Assembly: GCA_900544205.1 (NCBI GenBank)
Contig: UQUG01000086.1
Coordinates: 1 to 6,476, forward strand
Direction: 5' to 3'
Length of the DNA: 6,476 bases
Source of the DNA: an uncultured Collinsella sp.
Lineage (GTDB): Bacteria; Actinomycetota; Coriobacteriia; Coriobacteriales; Coriobacteriaceae
The notes under the pieces are model-generated. The model saw nothing but the letters and a program-made list of their open reading frames with translations, made no database searches and was not told the origin of the DNA. Within the stretch, counting starts at the first letter, position 1, and every line of letters starts with the position of its first letter. A program made the translations under genes and the position numbers. Below are positions 5,423 through 6,476 of this stretch, one piece after another.

Positions 5423-5437
5423 ATCGCGTCCGGGCAT
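5423..5437 (-). promoter_or_regulatory. Leader motif shared with lacA
   Basis: The 15-mer ATCGCGTCCGGGCAT (plus strand) lies 36 bases before the lacF start codon. It equals the motif at 3515-3535 before lacA apart from a six-base insertion there. Both sit between the operator-like sites and the gene, which suggests part of a common leader. Function is unknown. Confidence 0.3.
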
Positions 5438-5512
5438 ACGCGCTGCGTTGTGTATGACAGAAACAATAACATTCAAACAAAAAAGAACAGCGCAAAACGT
5501 AATTTCGAGCTA

Positions 5513-5541
5513 TGAACGGTCACTTTTCGCCCGTGAACGGT
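5513..5541 (-). promoter_or_regulatory. Two TGAACGGT repeats 21 bases apart, before lacF
   Basis: TGAACGGT occurs at 5513-5520 and again at 5534-5541 on the plus strand, exactly 21 bases apart. They lie 12 bases from the operator-like site at 5553-5570, on the lacF side of it. The matching pair before lacA (3633-3661) has the same spacing. This spacing fits a dimer touching one face of the DNA, as AraC-family activators do; no such regulator is visible here. Confidence 0.45.
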
Positions 5542-5552
5542 TTTTAAACCAA

Positions 5553-5570
5553 TTTGAACAATATCGAACA
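5553..5570 (-). promoter_or_regulatory. Operator-like site before lacF
   Basis: TTTGAACAATATCGAACA carries two GAACA direct repeats 10 bases apart and matches 15 of 18 positions of the site at 3568-3585, the three differences being contiguous in the spacer. It lies 32 bases beyond the stop of the LacI-family gene and 166 bases before lacF. The duplication before two pathway transcription units is the main evidence that it is a real regulator site. Confidence 0.5.
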
Positions 5571-5601
5571 CAATTAGCGGCAACCCAAACAGACCAGCGC
5601 C

Positions 5602-6476
5602 CTAGCGTACATCGCGCACTGTATCGCCCTCGACGAGCACGCCCGGAAACAGCATGTGCTCCACACCGGGTTCAACGCCCTCGGCGCCGGCAATCTTGTC
5701 GACCGCCCACATGCCGACGCGCTTGTTGTCAAAGCGCACCGTGGTCAGGCGACGGTCGGGCACGATATCGCCCAGGCTATCGTCAACACCCACCACGCTC
5801 ACGTCCTCGGGTACGCACTTCCCGCACGACTCGAGCCCACGGATGCAGCCATATGCCATGGCATCGTTGGAGGCATAAATGGCCGTGCAGGTCGGATCAT
5901 CCGCAAGCACCTGGCCGGCAGCATATCCACTCTGCGCCGTCCAGTCGCCGCGTACGAGCTGCGGCGGCTCAATGCCATGCGCACGCAATGTCTCGCGCCA
6001 GCCTTCCTCGCGCCGCATGCCCGAAAGCGAGCGCTCGGGGCACGAGATAAAGTGCACGGTTTTGTGCCCCTGCTCCAGCAAGTACTCGACCACCTGGCGC
6101 GAGCAATCGAACTGGTCGTTATCGACCGTTGAACAGAGCGGGTGCTCCAGCATGGTAACGAGCACCGTCTGCATGCCGGGCAGCGGCTCGAAGGTGCCAA
6201 AGTCTGCCGGCATGCGGTTCATGATCACGACCATACCGTCTACCGGCAGCGCACTCATGCGTGACGATGCGCTCTCGAGGGTATACGGATGCCCGTCTAC
6301 TTTAGTGAGGGTGATGGCATAGCCATGTTTGTCGGCTGCTGCGGCAAAGCCCTCCATACGGTCGAGATTGCCGGTGCCGGTAATGTTGAACATGGCGACG
6401 CCGACGGTCTTAAACTTACCGCGGCGCAGCGATCGACCGGCAAAATTGGGGCGATACCCCAGCTCGCGCATGGCGG
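5602..6476 (-). CDS. LacI-family transcriptional regulator, 5' end missing
   Basis: The visible 290 or so residues hold the hinge and the whole effector-binding domain of a LacI/GalR regulator. The first residues, AMRELGYRPNFAGRSLRRGKFKTVGVAMFN, are the end of the DNA-binding headpiece and the linker into the first strand of the periplasmic-binding-protein-like core; the helix-turn-helix lies beyond the window edge, so the internal ATG at 6471 is not the start. Core motifs include HFISCPERSLSGMRREEGW, IYASNDAMAYGCIRGLE and VSVVGVDDSLGDIVPDRRLTTVRFDN, all typical. It would bind a sugar or sugar phosphate and repress or activate nearby genes. The gene is codirectional with lacF, 214 bases upstream, and no terminator follows it. 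Its target cannot be decided: the motifs before lacF and lacA are direct repeats, not the CG-centred palindrome usual for this family. Confidence 0.9.
   Translation of the reverse strand, partial: AMRELGYRPNFAGRSLRRGKFKTVGVAMFNITGTGNLDRMEGFAAAADKHGYAITLTKVDGHPYTLESASSRMSALPVDGMVVIMNRMPADFGTFEPLPGMQTVLVTMLEHPLCSTVDNDQFDCSRQVVEYLLEQGHKTVHFISCPERSLSGMRREEGWRETLRAHGIEPPQLVRGDWTAQSGYAAGQVLADDPTCTAIYASNDAMAYGCIRGLESCGKCVPEDVSVVGVDDSLGDIVPDRRLTTVRFDNKRVGMWAVDKIAGAEGVEPGVEHMLFPGVLVEGDTVRDVR

Noticed and set aside
4911..6050. 379-codon plus-strand open frame
   Set aside because: It runs through the inverted repeat, the lacF terminator, lacF antisense and regulatory repeats, and its product is rich in Arg, Pro and Ser with no recognisable domain; it is a by-product of GC-rich antisense sequence.
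1..6476. CRISPR array, tRNA, rRNA or transposase genes
   Set aside because: No evenly spaced repeats with unique spacers, no cloverleaf or rRNA-like stretches, and no transposase-like protein were seen on either strand.

Overview
The window looks like part of the chromosome of a gut Coriobacteriia bacterium, most likely a Collinsella. This is inferred from GC-rich coding sequence, strong AGGAGG-type ribosome binding sites and a tagatose-6-phosphate pathway gene set, which is otherwise typical of lactic acid bacteria and staphylococci. No taxonomic marker is present. All recognised genes read on the minus strand, so the transcriptional order runs from high to low coordinates.

Layout in the direction of transcription: (1) a LacI-family regulator cut by the window end (5602-6476); (2) a 214-base regulatory gap with repeated GAACA and TGAACGGT motifs; (3) lacF, the lactose/cellobiose-type PTS IIA protein (5049-5387), closed by a strong intrinsic terminator; (4) a 22-bp inverted repeat and a promoter; (5) an uncharacterised multi-pass membrane protein (3769-4791) with its own terminator; (6) a 307-base gap carrying the same regulatory motifs as the gap before lacF; (7) lacA and lacB (3033-3461, 2445-2969), the two subunits of galactose-6-phosphate isomerase; (8) a 377-base gap that begins with two stem-loops; (9) lacX, an aldose-1-epimerase-like protein (1186-2067), and lacC, tagatose-6-phosphate kinase (195-1130); (10) a second pair of stem-loops after lacC, then possibly the first codons of another gene at the window edge.

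Together the genes encode the middle of lactose/galactose catabolism by the tagatose-6-phosphate route. LacF passes phosphate to a sugar permease not seen here. LacAB converts galactose-6-phosphate to tagatose-6-phosphate, and LacC phosphorylates that to tagatose-1,6-bisphosphate. LacX probably handles sugar anomers. The aldolase (lacD), permease (lacE) and phospho-beta-galactosidase (lacG) are not in the window.

The most interesting non-coding signals are: two near-identical 18-bp operator-like sites in front of lacA and lacF; a second motif repeated at 21-bp spacing in both of those regions; and a composite structure after both lacB and lacC (a 93-nt long hairpin, the 9-mer GCAGCGTCG, then a short hairpin with a 4-nt loop) whose architecture matches although its sequence largely does not.
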